Part shown: positions 26,269 through 31,629 of the stretch, one piece after another
Numbering within the stretch: position 1 is the stretch's first letter
Layout: every line of letters begins with the position of its first letter
Program-made: the position numbers and the translations under genes
The notes under the pieces: generated by a model
What the model was told of the DNA's origin: nothing
Databases searched by the model: none
What the model saw: the letters and a program-made list of their open reading frames with translations, nothing else
IMG/VR virus record: IMGVR_UViG_3300037847_002688
Location: 13,101-49,720 of that record
Reading direction: 5' to 3' (one strand)
Source: a virus
DNA length: 36,620 nucleotides

Positions 26269-26416
26269 GTCTTTTAGTTTTTTTGTTTCTATTCTTTTTA
26301 TATATAGTGTACTGATACTCATCATCAGCCATTCTACCTCTTAACTCTCTCTCTATGTTTATACCATCCATAAAGCCTTGAGCCATTTCCATAAATAAAT
26401 CTTTAGTTTTTCCCAT
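26246..26416 (-). CDS. Small protein with basic tail, 56 residues
   Basis: ATG 26416 overlaps the end of the upstream gene by 14 nt. The N-terminus is amphipathic (MGKTKDLFMEMAQGFMDGI), and the C-terminal third is strongly basic (KKNRNKKTKRHEKSNSK). It overlaps the next gene by 23 nt. Nested overlaps on both sides support expression; function unknown. Confidence 0.5.
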   Translation of the reverse strand: MGKTKDLFMEMAQGFMDGINIERELRGRMADDEYQYTIYKKNRNKKTKRHEKSNSK

Positions 26417-26693
26417 TGTTATATTCTTTAATAAATTCTACTACTATAAAATAAACTGATTTAATATCTACACACAATAAAGCATGTTTTAATTCATCTA
26501 ATTCTTGAGGTTCTTCGCATAATTCTGTAATCTTTTCAATTACTGGCATAAGCCAATCCCAAGATACATTGTAAGATAGTTCGTGAGGTAGATTTTCATA
26601 TACTCTAATTCCGTTTGAATCTTCCATAAAGAATCTATCATCTTCGTATGTGTAACCCATAAATTCTGCTATAAGTTTATTGTTTTCTTCCAT
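26403..26693 (-). CDS. Conserved phage protein with SWDWLMPV motif, 96 residues
   Basis: NKLIAEFMGY (5-14), YNVSWDWLMPVIEKI (41-55) and a helical C-terminus ending IVVEFIKEYNNGKN. I have seen this AEFMG...SWDWLMPVVEKI pattern in many small proteins of Bacteroidota phages and mobile elements, without known function. Start is 4 nt after the upstream stop. Confidence 0.68.
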   Translation of the reverse strand: MEENNKLIAEFMGYTYEDDRFFMEDSNGIRVYENLPHELSYNVSWDWLMPVIEKITELCEEPQELDELKHALLCVDIKSVYFIVVEFIKEYNNGKN

Positions 26694-26697
26694 AGTG

Positions 26698-26910
26698 TTA
26701 GTCGTTTGAGTTGTTAATAATTCTTTGGTCTAAATCGTTGATACAATCTACACTAAGGTAGTCGTATAGAAAGTCTGTAATATCTACTGCACTCATTGTC
26801 TTTCTACAATGGTACATAATACTATTGACTTCTAAATCTTCGTTGGTAACATAGGCATCTACTACCACCTCGTAGTCTTTACCCTCTTGTAATGTTGTCT
26901 GTGTATTCAT
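26698..26910 (-). CDS. Small acidic protein, 70 residues
   Basis: Acidic, mixed alpha/beta (YEVVVDAYVTNEDLEVNS, then AVDITDFLYDYLSVDCIND). Preceded by the longer leader form containing TTAACAACCAATAAAC and AAAAACT before ATG. No family recognised. Confidence 0.55.
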   Translation of the reverse strand: MNTQTTLQEGKDYEVVVDAYVTNEDLEVNSIMYHCRKTMSAVDITDFLYDYLSVDCINDLDQRIINNSND

Positions 26911-26940
26911 AGTTTTTAGTTTATTGGTTGTTAATTAAAA

Positions 26941-27076
26941 AACCTTTGGTATCACGCAATCCCCAATGTTGGACAATACCTTTCACGCAGTTGGTTAGAC
27001 TGGGCGTTATCACGTTCCCGTATAGCTCTGAAGGAGTTACCCTACTTCTCATCATTCGAGCCAAACTAGTAGTAAA
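26941..27076 (-). ncRNA. Structured non-coding island 1 (~135 nt)
   Basis: No ORF on either strand fits the local coding style, and the stretch is visibly richer in GC than its neighbours. Stems visible on the plus strand are GGTAT (26948-26952) with ATACC (26976-26980), a GGG/CCC hairpin with inner CGT/ACG closing GATA (read leftward), and GTAGT (27069-27073) with ACTAC (27081-27085), which includes the stop of the upstream gene. Read leftward the last hairpin is followed by AAAGG and six T, so it may act as a weak terminator or processed 3' end. Confidence 0.4.
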
Positions 27077-27316
27077 CTAAACTACACGTTTCTTTTGATA
27101 ATCTATACTTCTTTTCATTATCTCTAAACCTCTTTGAGTATCTTCTATTTGAAACTGTATCTTTGTCTTGATAACATTAAAGTCTACCAGTAAATCTACA
27201 TACTCTTTTTTATAGCCATTCTCTTTAATTAAATCGTTTATATCTAATATTCTAGCATCACACTCTTGCATCTTGTCAAGATGATTCATTAATTTTTTAG
27301 TCAATTCATTTTTCAT
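27077..27316 (-). CDS. Small helical protein, 79 residues
   Basis: Three predicted charged helices (LTKKLMNHLDKMQECD, VDLLVDFNVIKTKIQFQIED, GLEIMKRSIDYQKKRVV), likely coiled coil. It sits between structured islands 1 and 2. No family. Confidence 0.5.
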   Translation of the reverse strand: MKNELTKKLMNHLDKMQECDARILDINDLIKENGYKKEYVDLLVDFNVIKTKIQFQIEDTQRGLEIMKRSIDYQKKRVV

Positions 27317-27340
27317 AATAAAAATTATTTAAGGTTAAAT

Positions 27341-27470
27341 AATAATAAAAGCTATGTTACTCGTCAGTAACTCCACTCCAGCGGAAGTTTCGTGGTTCCT
27401 AGTTGCACTTAGTTCCATCAGGGATTAACAAGATGGTTCCAGACCTGCAAGTGTTTTAGCTTTTATTATT
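27341..27470 (-). ncRNA. Structured non-coding island 2 (~130 nt) closed by a perfect 14-bp stem
   Basis: AATAATAAAAGCTA (27341-27354) is the exact reverse complement of TAGCTTTTATTATT (27457-27470). The 102 nt inside hold further stems: GTTAC (27356-27360) with GTAAC (27367-27371), a GGAA/TTCC hairpin near 27382-27398, and a two-part stem CACTT/AAGTG plus CCATC/GATGG between about 27406 and 27454. It is GC-richer than its surroundings and has no ORF. It lies between two small genes on the leftward transcript. The closed, nested architecture suggests a discrete RNA element. Confidence 0.5.
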
Positions 27471-27481
27471 AAATAAAATTT

Positions 27482-27628
27482 TTAATAACACTCTCCGTAA
27501 TTATCATCAAAATTAAACTCATTCCTTACTTCATATCCACAAGCACTAATAAGATTAGTATCTAATAGAGAGAACAACCCTCCATTTTTCTTGCAGTAAT
27601 GTATAATTGAATAGTATCTTATATTCAT
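27482..27628 (-). CDS. Small protein, 48 residues
   Basis: ATG 27628 opens 48 codons (MNIRYYSIIHYCKKNGG...NYGECY). It is preceded by the long leader form and, about 45 nt upstream, by the best-formed leftward promoter. Two Cys near the ends and one in the middle. Function unknown. Confidence 0.55.
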   Translation of the reverse strand: MNIRYYSIIHYCKKNGGLFSLLDTNLISACGYEVRNEFNFDDNYGECY

Positions 27629-27671
27629 AGCAAATAGTTTTTAGTTTATTGGTTGTTAACATTTGACTTTG

Positions 27672-27703
27672 CAAATATAGTAAAAATATTTTACATGTGC
27701 AAA
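27672..27703 (-). promoter_or_regulatory. Leftward early promoter (TTTG, 20 nt, TATATTTG) with palindrome in the spacer
   Basis: Read leftward: TTTG (rc of 27700-27703), a 20-nt spacer, then TATATTTG (rc of 27672-27679). This is a full match to the Bacteroidota consensus. The spacer carries a perfect inverted repeat, GTAAAA-TAT-TTTTAC (minus strand, rc of 27680-27694), well placed as an operator. It lies between the stop of the 59-residue gene and the start of the 48-residue gene. Confidence 0.75.
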
Positions 27704-27704
27704 T

Positions 27705-27884
27705 TTAATTTACATTAGCGTTATCAAAGTCCCTTACAATTTTGATTGGCACTCTATATACAAGATTTGTTTTTCTATCTATCCATAGTTCAAATTCTAC
27801 CCCATCACCACCTTCCCAAAATTCTAATCTCTCAATAATTTCTGGCGTAATATCGTAACTATCTGTTTTTTTATCTGTTCCCAT
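27705..27884 (-). CDS. Small acidic protein, 59 residues
   Basis: ATG 27884 opens 59 codons (MGTDKKTDSYDITPEIIERL, then VEFELWIDRKTNLVYRVPIK). An alpha/beta profile with an acidic centre. Conserved short leader before ATG. Ends at the promoter for the next gene. No family recognised. Confidence 0.55.
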   Translation of the reverse strand: MGTDKKTDSYDITPEIIERLEFWEGGDGVEFELWIDRKTNLVYRVPIKIVRDFDNANVN

Positions 27885-27929
27885 AGTTTTATTCTTTAAT
27901 TGTTAATTTTTTTAAATTCCTTGACTTTA

Positions 27930-28120
27930 TAAAATATTTCTTGTAACTTCGTTTCCCTAAAGTAAGGGTGGTAGGTATGATATAACTTTTCAAATTTGTG
28001 AAATATCACACTCTTTTGGTAGCAATGTCCGACCTAAGTGAGATCACATCTGGTATCGGGAGGAATGTCTACCAAAACTAAAGGGACAACCCCACTCATT
28101 ACGTTTGTGTATAAGCCCAT
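27930..28120 (-). ncRNA. Structured non-coding island 3 (~190 nt)
   Basis: There is no gene in the 244 nt between 27885 and 28128. TTTTGGTAG (28014-28022) pairs perfectly with CTACCAAAA (28069-28077). Inside this stem are CCGA/TCGG and GTGA/TCAC elements (read leftward). Outside are TGTGA/TCACA with a TATT loop near 27997-28010 and CCCT/AGGG near 27956-27969 (minus-strand reading). The composition is GC-richer than neighbouring genes. Confidence 0.42.
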
Positions 28121-28128
28121 ACTATATC

Positions 28129-28377
28129 CTATTGGTAATTATAGTATATATCATTAAATTCTAACTTTAATATTCTACCTGACCTTGTATTAAACCCATA
28201 GTTATGTGTATACATACTTGATATAGGTTTATCTTCCACCATAAAGAAGAATACTTCTTCTGTTGTTATATCGTGTCCTTTAGCTACTTCGTTACAAGCG
28301 TACTCCATAGCTTCCATATTATGTACTACCTTTCCATAGGTTTCAAGAAGATAGTTTTCCATTTGTTTTGCTTTCAT
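28129..28377 (-). CDS. Hypothetical protein, 82 residues
   Basis: Helical N-terminus (MENYLLETYGKVVHNMEAMEYAC), then a strand-rich C-terminus with GRILKLEFNDIYYNYQ. Conserved short leader with AAAACT before ATG. No family recognised. Confidence 0.58.
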   Translation of the reverse strand: MKAKQMENYLLETYGKVVHNMEAMEYACNEVAKGHDITTEEVFFFMVEDKPISSMYTHNYGFNTRSGRILKLEFNDIYYNYQ

Positions 28378-28381
28378 AGTT

Positions 28382-28693
28382 TTAGTTGTTTATTTCAATT
28401 AGTTTTCCGTTCACTTCTTCATACTGCAAATCATCTTCACACTCCCATTCTGTCCAGTAGTAGTAGTCTGCTTCGTAGTAGTCATTTAACAGAAAGTCAT
28501 CTGTTAGTCTACCTTCTGATACATCTTTATCGTACTCAAGATTACCCTCTTTCTCTACCTCTCTGATATGCTTAATCATATCCTTCTCGTACTTGATATA
28601 CATTAGTCCATCTTGTATGCAGTAGCCTTCGTTCATTCCCTCTCCTGTAATATCGCATTTTCTTGCGTATAGTATTCTGTCTTTTGTTTTCAT
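28382..28693 (-). CDS. Conserved acidic phage protein with CDITGEGMNEGYC motif
   Basis: 103 residues. CDITGEGMNEGYC (13-25) and an acidic aromatic region with YYYWTEWECEDDLQYEE near the C-terminus. The C-x2-TG-x-GM-x2-GY plus TEWE pattern recurs in small proteins of Bacteroidota phages; function unknown. The Cys residues could bind metal. Confidence 0.65.
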   Translation of the reverse strand: MKTKDRILYARKCDITGEGMNEGYCIQDGLMYIKYEKDMIKHIREVEKEGNLEYDKDVSEGRLTDDFLLNDYYEADYYYWTEWECEDDLQYEEVNGKLIEINN

Positions 28694-28836
28694 AGTTTTA
28701 TTTTGTTAAAGTCGATAAACCCATTCTTATCTTTAGGTATATCTGTTGATTGAAATGTTTTTTTATCTGAAAGGTTATTGTCTTGAATAAACTTTCTCAT
28801 CTTTTTAATCCTGTCTTTTAAAGGAATATCTTTCAT
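28690..28836 (-). CDS. Small basic protein, 48 residues
   Basis: I take ATG 28836 (MKDIPLKDRIKKMRKFIQDN) because the conserved leader AAAACT directly precedes it. The longer frame to 28917 would run 71 nt into the preceding gene. It overlaps the next gene by 4 nt (ATGA). C-terminus is NGFIDFNKIKL. No family. Confidence 0.55.
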   Translation of the reverse strand: MKDIPLKDRIKKMRKFIQDNNLSDKKTFQSTDIPKDKNGFIDFNKIKL

Positions 28837-28846
28837 AGTTTTAGTT

Positions 28847-29116
28847 TTATAGTCCGTATATATCTGTAAATTCAAGGGAATCCTCGTTAGTTTGCACCAC
28901 GAATATGTCTTCTCCATTGTATTGCACTACACAATGTGTTGGTGCGTCTTCTTCTTCATCATCTTCATACACACCCATAGTTTCATAGTTCTGGTCGTAC
29001 TTGTACATTGAGACTTCTTCAGATAGTTTTAATGTCTCCCCATCTGAAAGGTTATCGTAATGCTCTCTTGTAATATTTTCCATTACGCTGAATAGTTTTT
29101 CTTCGTTTATTTCCAT
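28847..29116 (-). CDS. Strongly acidic protein, 89 residues
   Basis: Very rich in Asp and Glu, including VYEDDEEEDAP near residue 50, with few basic residues. Strand-rich C-terminal half (HCVVQYNGEDIFVVQTNED). Such composition occurs in DNA-mimic inhibitors, but also in many other small early phage proteins, so function is left open. Confidence 0.58.
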   Translation of the reverse strand: MEINEEKLFSVMENITREHYDNLSDGETLKLSEEVSMYKYDQNYETMGVYEDDEEEDAPTHCVVQYNGEDIFVVQTNEDSLEFTDIYGL

Positions 29117-29120
29117 AGTC

Positions 29121-29342
29121 TTAATCGTTTAATAGGTTATCTGTATTGTTTAGTTTCTCCATTTGTTTGATAGCGTGGAGTAATCGCCAATGCTCATCTG
29201 TTGTACCATTGTTATCAATATAGTTTATAATCTCTTGGACAGATGATAGTGAATTGATGTCTGCGTTCCAATTCGTGTTTAGGTTTAAGGGTGTGCGTAT
29301 CATCTTAGACTGCAAGTACCCTATTGTTGTGTAACTTCCCAT
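29121..29342 (-). CDS. Hypothetical protein, 73 residues
   Basis: N-terminal GSYTTIGYLQSKMIRTP, then a helical segment SSVQEIINYIDNN and HWRLLHAIKQMEKLNN. No family recognised. Starts 5 nt after the upstream stop, with the conserved leader. Confidence 0.55.
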   Translation of the reverse strand: MGSYTTIGYLQSKMIRTPLNLNTNWNADINSLSSVQEIINYIDNNGTTDEHWRLLHAIKQMEKLNNTDNLLND

Positions 29343-29347
29343 AGTTT

Positions 29348-29503
29348 CTATTTTTTTTCGTTAATTACTTCAATTACTACATCATCATAGCCCTCATCTT
29401 CCCATTCTTTTTTATGTACTTGGGCATCTAATAAGTTGTCAAAGTTATTAGGTATACCACCTACCCAAACTATGTATTTTGATTTTTTGTTAGTTGTTTC
29501 CAT
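29348..29503 (-). CDS. Small protein with YIVWVGG motif, 51 residues
   Basis: Start at 29503 (METTNKKSKYIVWVGGIPN) because the leader ACAATTAGAAACT is immediately upstream; a longer frame to 29542 would translate the leader. The pattern KYIVWVGG...AQ...EWEDEGYDDVVIEV looks like a compact conserved family of phage proteins; function unknown. Confidence 0.6.
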   Translation of the reverse strand: METTNKKSKYIVWVGGIPNNFDNLLDAQVHKKEWEDEGYDDVVIEVINEKK

Positions 29504-29508
29504 AGTTT

Positions 29509-29715
29509 CTAATTGTTTAAGGAATAATAGTTTAAGTTCCAATTATTAGCTCTAAATACATCTGATTCTTTTCTAGGAAGCTCACTATAAGCTCCTATAA
29601 TAAAAAAACCTTGCTCACATAAAATGCGTCCAATCGTACTTAACCAATTTTCTTCTGTATAACATTGAATTTGTGTTAAGCGTTCTTTACACTCTAGTAT
29701 ATATTTCTTATCCAT
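29509..29715 (-). CDS. Hypothetical protein, 68 residues
   Basis: Mixed composition with EENWLSTIGRILCEQGFFIIG in the middle and an Asn/Tyr-rich end. Preceded by the leader ACAATTAGAAACT. No family recognised. Confidence 0.52.
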   Translation of the reverse strand: MDKKYILECKERLTQIQCYTEENWLSTIGRILCEQGFFIIGAYSELPRKESDVFRANNWNLNYYSLNN

Positions 29716-29728
29716 AGTTTCTAATTGT

Positions 29729-29923
29729 TTAGCTTATTGATATGCGATTAACAAATATTTCATTTTTTAGTTCTTCCCTCATCTCATCATCAGGAATATC
29801 TAATCCGTCAAGTTGGTCTGCAATGGATTCTAAAGCTCCATTACAAGCACTATCTAATACCCTACTAATATTAACTTCATCTATTAGTTGGTCAAATAAG
29901 TCATCTCTTTCTTCTTGTGTCAT
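29729..29923 (-). CDS. Small acidic helical protein, 64 residues
   Basis: Rich in Asp, Glu and Leu (DDLFDQLIDEVNIS, then LDGLDIPDDEMREELKNE). It reads as a helical acidic protein. Conserved leader before ATG. No family. Confidence 0.55.
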   Translation of the reverse strand: MTQEERDDLFDQLIDEVNISRVLDSACNGALESIADQLDGLDIPDDEMREELKNEIFVNRISIS

Positions 29924-29928
29924 AGTTT

Positions 29929-30090
29929 CTATTTATTTTGGTTTATCTTATTTAATAATTCTCTTAAGTCATTTTCAGTCTTATACATCATCTCTCCAAT
30001 AGTTCTATTGTATAATAATTCTACTGCTTTAGATAGTAAGTTCATTTCTTCGGTATTGAACTCCATTGTTACGATTTCTTTCTTGTTCAT
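29929..30090 (-). CDS. Small protein, 53 residues
   Basis: ATG 30090 opens 53 codons (MNKKEIVTMEFNTEEMNLLS..., ending LLNKINQNK), helical and charged. Conserved leader before ATG; the stop is 5 nt before the next ATG. Function unknown. Confidence 0.52.
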   Translation of the reverse strand: MNKKEIVTMEFNTEEMNLLSKAVELLYNRTIGEMMYKTENDLRELLNKINQNK

Positions 30091-30103
30091 AGTTTCTAAT
30101 TTT

Positions 30104-30238
30104 TTAGTTAGTGTAAGGGAATATCATTTGAGTATCTGTACTATAATTACAATCTAAATAGAATAGCACGAATCTAAATGCAATGGCTGATATAAATAGT
30201 ATTGCTATTAATACTTGAAATAAATCTTTTTTGTTCAT
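30104..30238 (-). CDS. Small membrane protein, 44 residues
   Basis: ATG 30238 opens 44 codons: a short basic start (MNKKDLFQ), a single hydrophobic helix (VLIAILFISAIAFRFVLFYL) and a polar tail. Likely an inner-membrane peptide. Conserved leader before ATG. Function unknown. Confidence 0.52.
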   Translation of the reverse strand: MNKKDLFQVLIAILFISAIAFRFVLFYLDCNYSTDTQMIFPYTN

Positions 30239-30256
30239 AGTTTCTAGTTGTTTAGG

Positions 30257-30529
30257 TTATCTTATGTTTGATTCAAATAAGTCTATTACTGCTTCATCTA
30301 TAAGTGTTTCTTCATTACTCTTATCATACTCTACACTTACTACTTCAAGCCATATACTTCCACCTTGTAAACCTCTAACTTCAGCAGTTATTAGGTACTC
30401 GTTTACCTTACCATTCTTTTTATGTGTAAGAGAATAGTCTGCAAGTAAAGACATACGATATAGTGTTTGCTCTGCATAACTTTTAAGGTGTTCTATTGTT
30501 ACTTCTTCTGTAAGGATTGTTGTTTTCAT
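30257..30529 (-). CDS. Hypothetical protein, 90 residues
   Basis: Alpha/beta profile: helical IEHLKSYAEQTLYRMSLLA, then strands VNEYLITAEVRG and SIWLEVVSVEYD, then an acidic helix. Conserved leader before ATG. No family recognised. Confidence 0.58.
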   Translation of the reverse strand: MKTTILTEEVTIEHLKSYAEQTLYRMSLLADYSLTHKKNGKVNEYLITAEVRGLQGGSIWLEVVSVEYDKSNEETLIDEAVIDLFESNIR

Positions 30530-30550
30530 AGTTTCTAATTGTTTAGGTTA

Positions 30551-30569
30551 AAGAGGCATTACGCCTCTT
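30551..30569 (-). other. GC-rich hairpin over a stop codon
   Basis: AAGAGGC (30551-30557) pairs perfectly with GCCTCTT (30563-30569) around ATTAC. The hairpin spans the stop codon of the 61-residue gene and is followed leftward by TTTAA only, so it is a weak terminator, pause or processing site. Confidence 0.5.
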
Positions 30570-30744
30570 GTTTATTATATTCTTTATATAACATTTCTTG
30601 TTCCTCTATTGCTTGTATAACAATGTCAAGTCCATCTTGTATAATTAAGTTTCCTAAATCGGTGGATTCGCCACTATCAAAACTTGCTGTCATTAAAGTT
30701 TTAGCTTTCTTACAAGCTCTTTTTGCTTTCTGTAGATTTGTCAT
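30559..30744 (-). CDS. Small helical protein, 61 residues
   Basis: Basic N-terminus (MTNLQKAKRACKKAKTLM), acidic centre and a helical end. No family. Conserved leader before ATG. Its stop lies in the hairpin at 30551-30569. Confidence 0.52.
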   Translation of the reverse strand: MTNLQKAKRACKKAKTLMTASFDSGESTDLGNLIIQDGLDIVIQAIEEQEMLYKEYNKQEA

Positions 30745-30749
30745 AGTTT

Positions 30750-30905
30750 CTATTTGTTTAAATTTTCTAATTGTTTTATTGCTAAAGATACTTTTTGAAT
30801 TTTATCAAAATCGCCACTCATTTGATAATGTATTTTAATGTTTCTTAAAGATGCAATTTGTTCTTTTACGACTGCATCAACATTTGTGAATAAACATTCT
30901 TTCAT
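30750..30905 (-). CDS. Small helical protein, 51 residues
   Basis: ATG 30905 opens 51 codons (MKECLFTNVDAVVKEQIASL...LAIKQLENLNK), helical. It is the first gene after the large non-coding island and carries the conserved leader (ACAATAGAAACT). Function unknown. Confidence 0.52.
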   Translation of the reverse strand: MKECLFTNVDAVVKEQIASLRNIKIHYQMSGDFDKIQKVSLAIKQLENLNK

Positions 30906-30982
30906 AGTTTCTATTGTTTAGGTTATTGATTTGTTTCTTCTACTCAGCTTTTATGCAGACTTGTAACTGCCTTAGGTAGCTT

Positions 30983-31580
30983 TAAAAGATGGGGGAAACT
31001 TCCCCCACCAAATCAAAAGGAGTTTGTGTGTTGTCATTAATCACGCCTTAACACACAAAGGCGTGGTGTCTATCTTGCTTCAGACTAACTGCCACTTAGT
31101 CTCACACCTATCAACACACTGCTACATTACTCAGTGCGTATCATCGGTGTCCCCTCTGATAGACTTCCCATATTAATCGGTACGGACTTTTTACGTCCCC
31201 TATGGTGCTTTACCTAACTTGTAGTGATAGCCTATTGGTCTATCCAAGCCCACTTGGTTATCGGCAGTGGTTTCCGTTCAGTTGATTCGATACTGACAAA
31301 CGCTGATTGAATTATTGCTCTAATACACTTGGGTAGGCAATGCTACTGCTATGTATCGTTACTAAGACTTACAACCTTAAATCAAGCTAAAGGTCTATTA
31401 CTGATGTGCTACCTCAACAACCCTTTGATGCTATCTCTCGTGGGAACTTGGTAGTCAAACTCTTGCTTACTAACCTATTGATACTTGAGAGGATATGCTC
31501 AACTGCTCTTGTATCGGCTTCCTGCGTTATAGCGAGTTTGAATCAGTATGTAAAGAACGGCAACGATTATGAATCATTGT
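30983..31580 (-). ncRNA. Large structured non-coding RNA candidate (~600 nt)
   Basis: No convincing ORF lies between 30906 and 31600. GC is about 42% by hand count (31021-31560) against about 30% in sampled neighbouring lines. Leftward transcription would start about 7 nt after the -7 box at 31586. Visible stems include CACTG/CAGTG inside CTATCA/TGATAG (31108-31162), AGACTAA (31082-31088) with TTAGTCT (31096-31102), CCAAG/CTTGG near 31244-31257, TTGAG/CTCAA near 31485-31502, ATTGC/GCAAT near 31314-31341, and the pseudoknot listed below. A GC hairpin TGGGGGA/TCCCCCA (30990-31007) followed by TCTTTT ends it. It may be a free RNA or a long leader of the early operon. Confidence 0.6.
31023..31065 (-). 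other. H-type pseudoknot in the large RNA candidate
   Basis: CACGCCTT (31042-31049) and AAGGCGTG (31058-31065) form a perfect 8-bp stem. The loop between them, AACACACA (31050-31057), is exactly complementary to TGTGTGTT (31025-31032); the match extends to TTTGTGTGTT with AACACACAAA. Both pairings can coexist, with at most a two-base trade at the junction, as in a classical pseudoknot. Confidence 0.7.
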
Positions 31581-31585
31581 TGGCA

Positions 31586-31618
31586 CAAATATACGAATAA
31601 AAAACAATACATGTCAAA
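31586..31618 (-). promoter_or_regulatory. Leftward early promoter (TTTG, 21 nt, TATATTTG)
   Basis: Read leftward: TTTG (rc of 31615-31618), 21 nt, TATATTTG (rc of 31586-31593). It drives the large RNA candidate and probably the small-gene cluster. AAATTATTTTACAT at 31616-31629 overlaps the -33 element and is identical to 14 nt at the 24.6-kb promoter. Confidence 0.72.
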
Positions 31619-31629
31619 TTATTTTACAT

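Larger units (their letters stand above)
28375..30922 (-). repeat. Repeated pre-start leader (AAACAATTAGAAACT-ATG)
   Basis: Before the ATG of nearly every small gene here the same 15-18 nt recur: AAACAATTAGAAACT or slight variants. On the plus strand CATAGTTTCTAATTGTTTA starts at 29501, 29713 and 30527, with close variants at 29340, 29921, 30088, 30236, 30742 and 30903. A second form, TTAACAACCAATAAAC then AAAAACT, precedes genes at 26910 and 27628, with related ones at 22729 and 24588. The repeat contains no Shine-Dalgarno sequence and is always fixed against the start codon, so a role in translation initiation is likely. Confidence 0.75.

Noticed and set aside
26985-27065. tRNA-like string CAGTTGGTTAGA with a later ATTCGAG
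   Set aside because: No acceptor stem, no proper anticodon arm (the GGG/CCC hairpin leaves mismatches) and no T-arm pairing.
27356-27400. Hammerhead-ribozyme-like words (CTGACGA and GAAAC, minus strand) in island 2
   Set aside because: The order would need a type II layout, but only about 20 nt separate the two words, too short for stems I and III, and the CTGACGA lies in a simple GTTAC/GTAAC hairpin.
28690-28917. Longer 75-codon version of the 48-residue gene
   Set aside because: The extra N-terminus runs 71 nt into the preceding gene, and the conserved leader marks the internal ATG at 28836.
31406-31600. 64-codon plus-strand frame inside the large non-coding island
   Set aside because: It lies antisense to the promoter-driven structured region, has no leader or promoter, and its composition follows the island rather than local genes.
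30940-31600. Group I intron or CRISPR array in the non-coding island
   Set aside because: No recognisable group I core (P/Q/R/S) elements, no interrupted gene, and no regularly spaced direct repeats.
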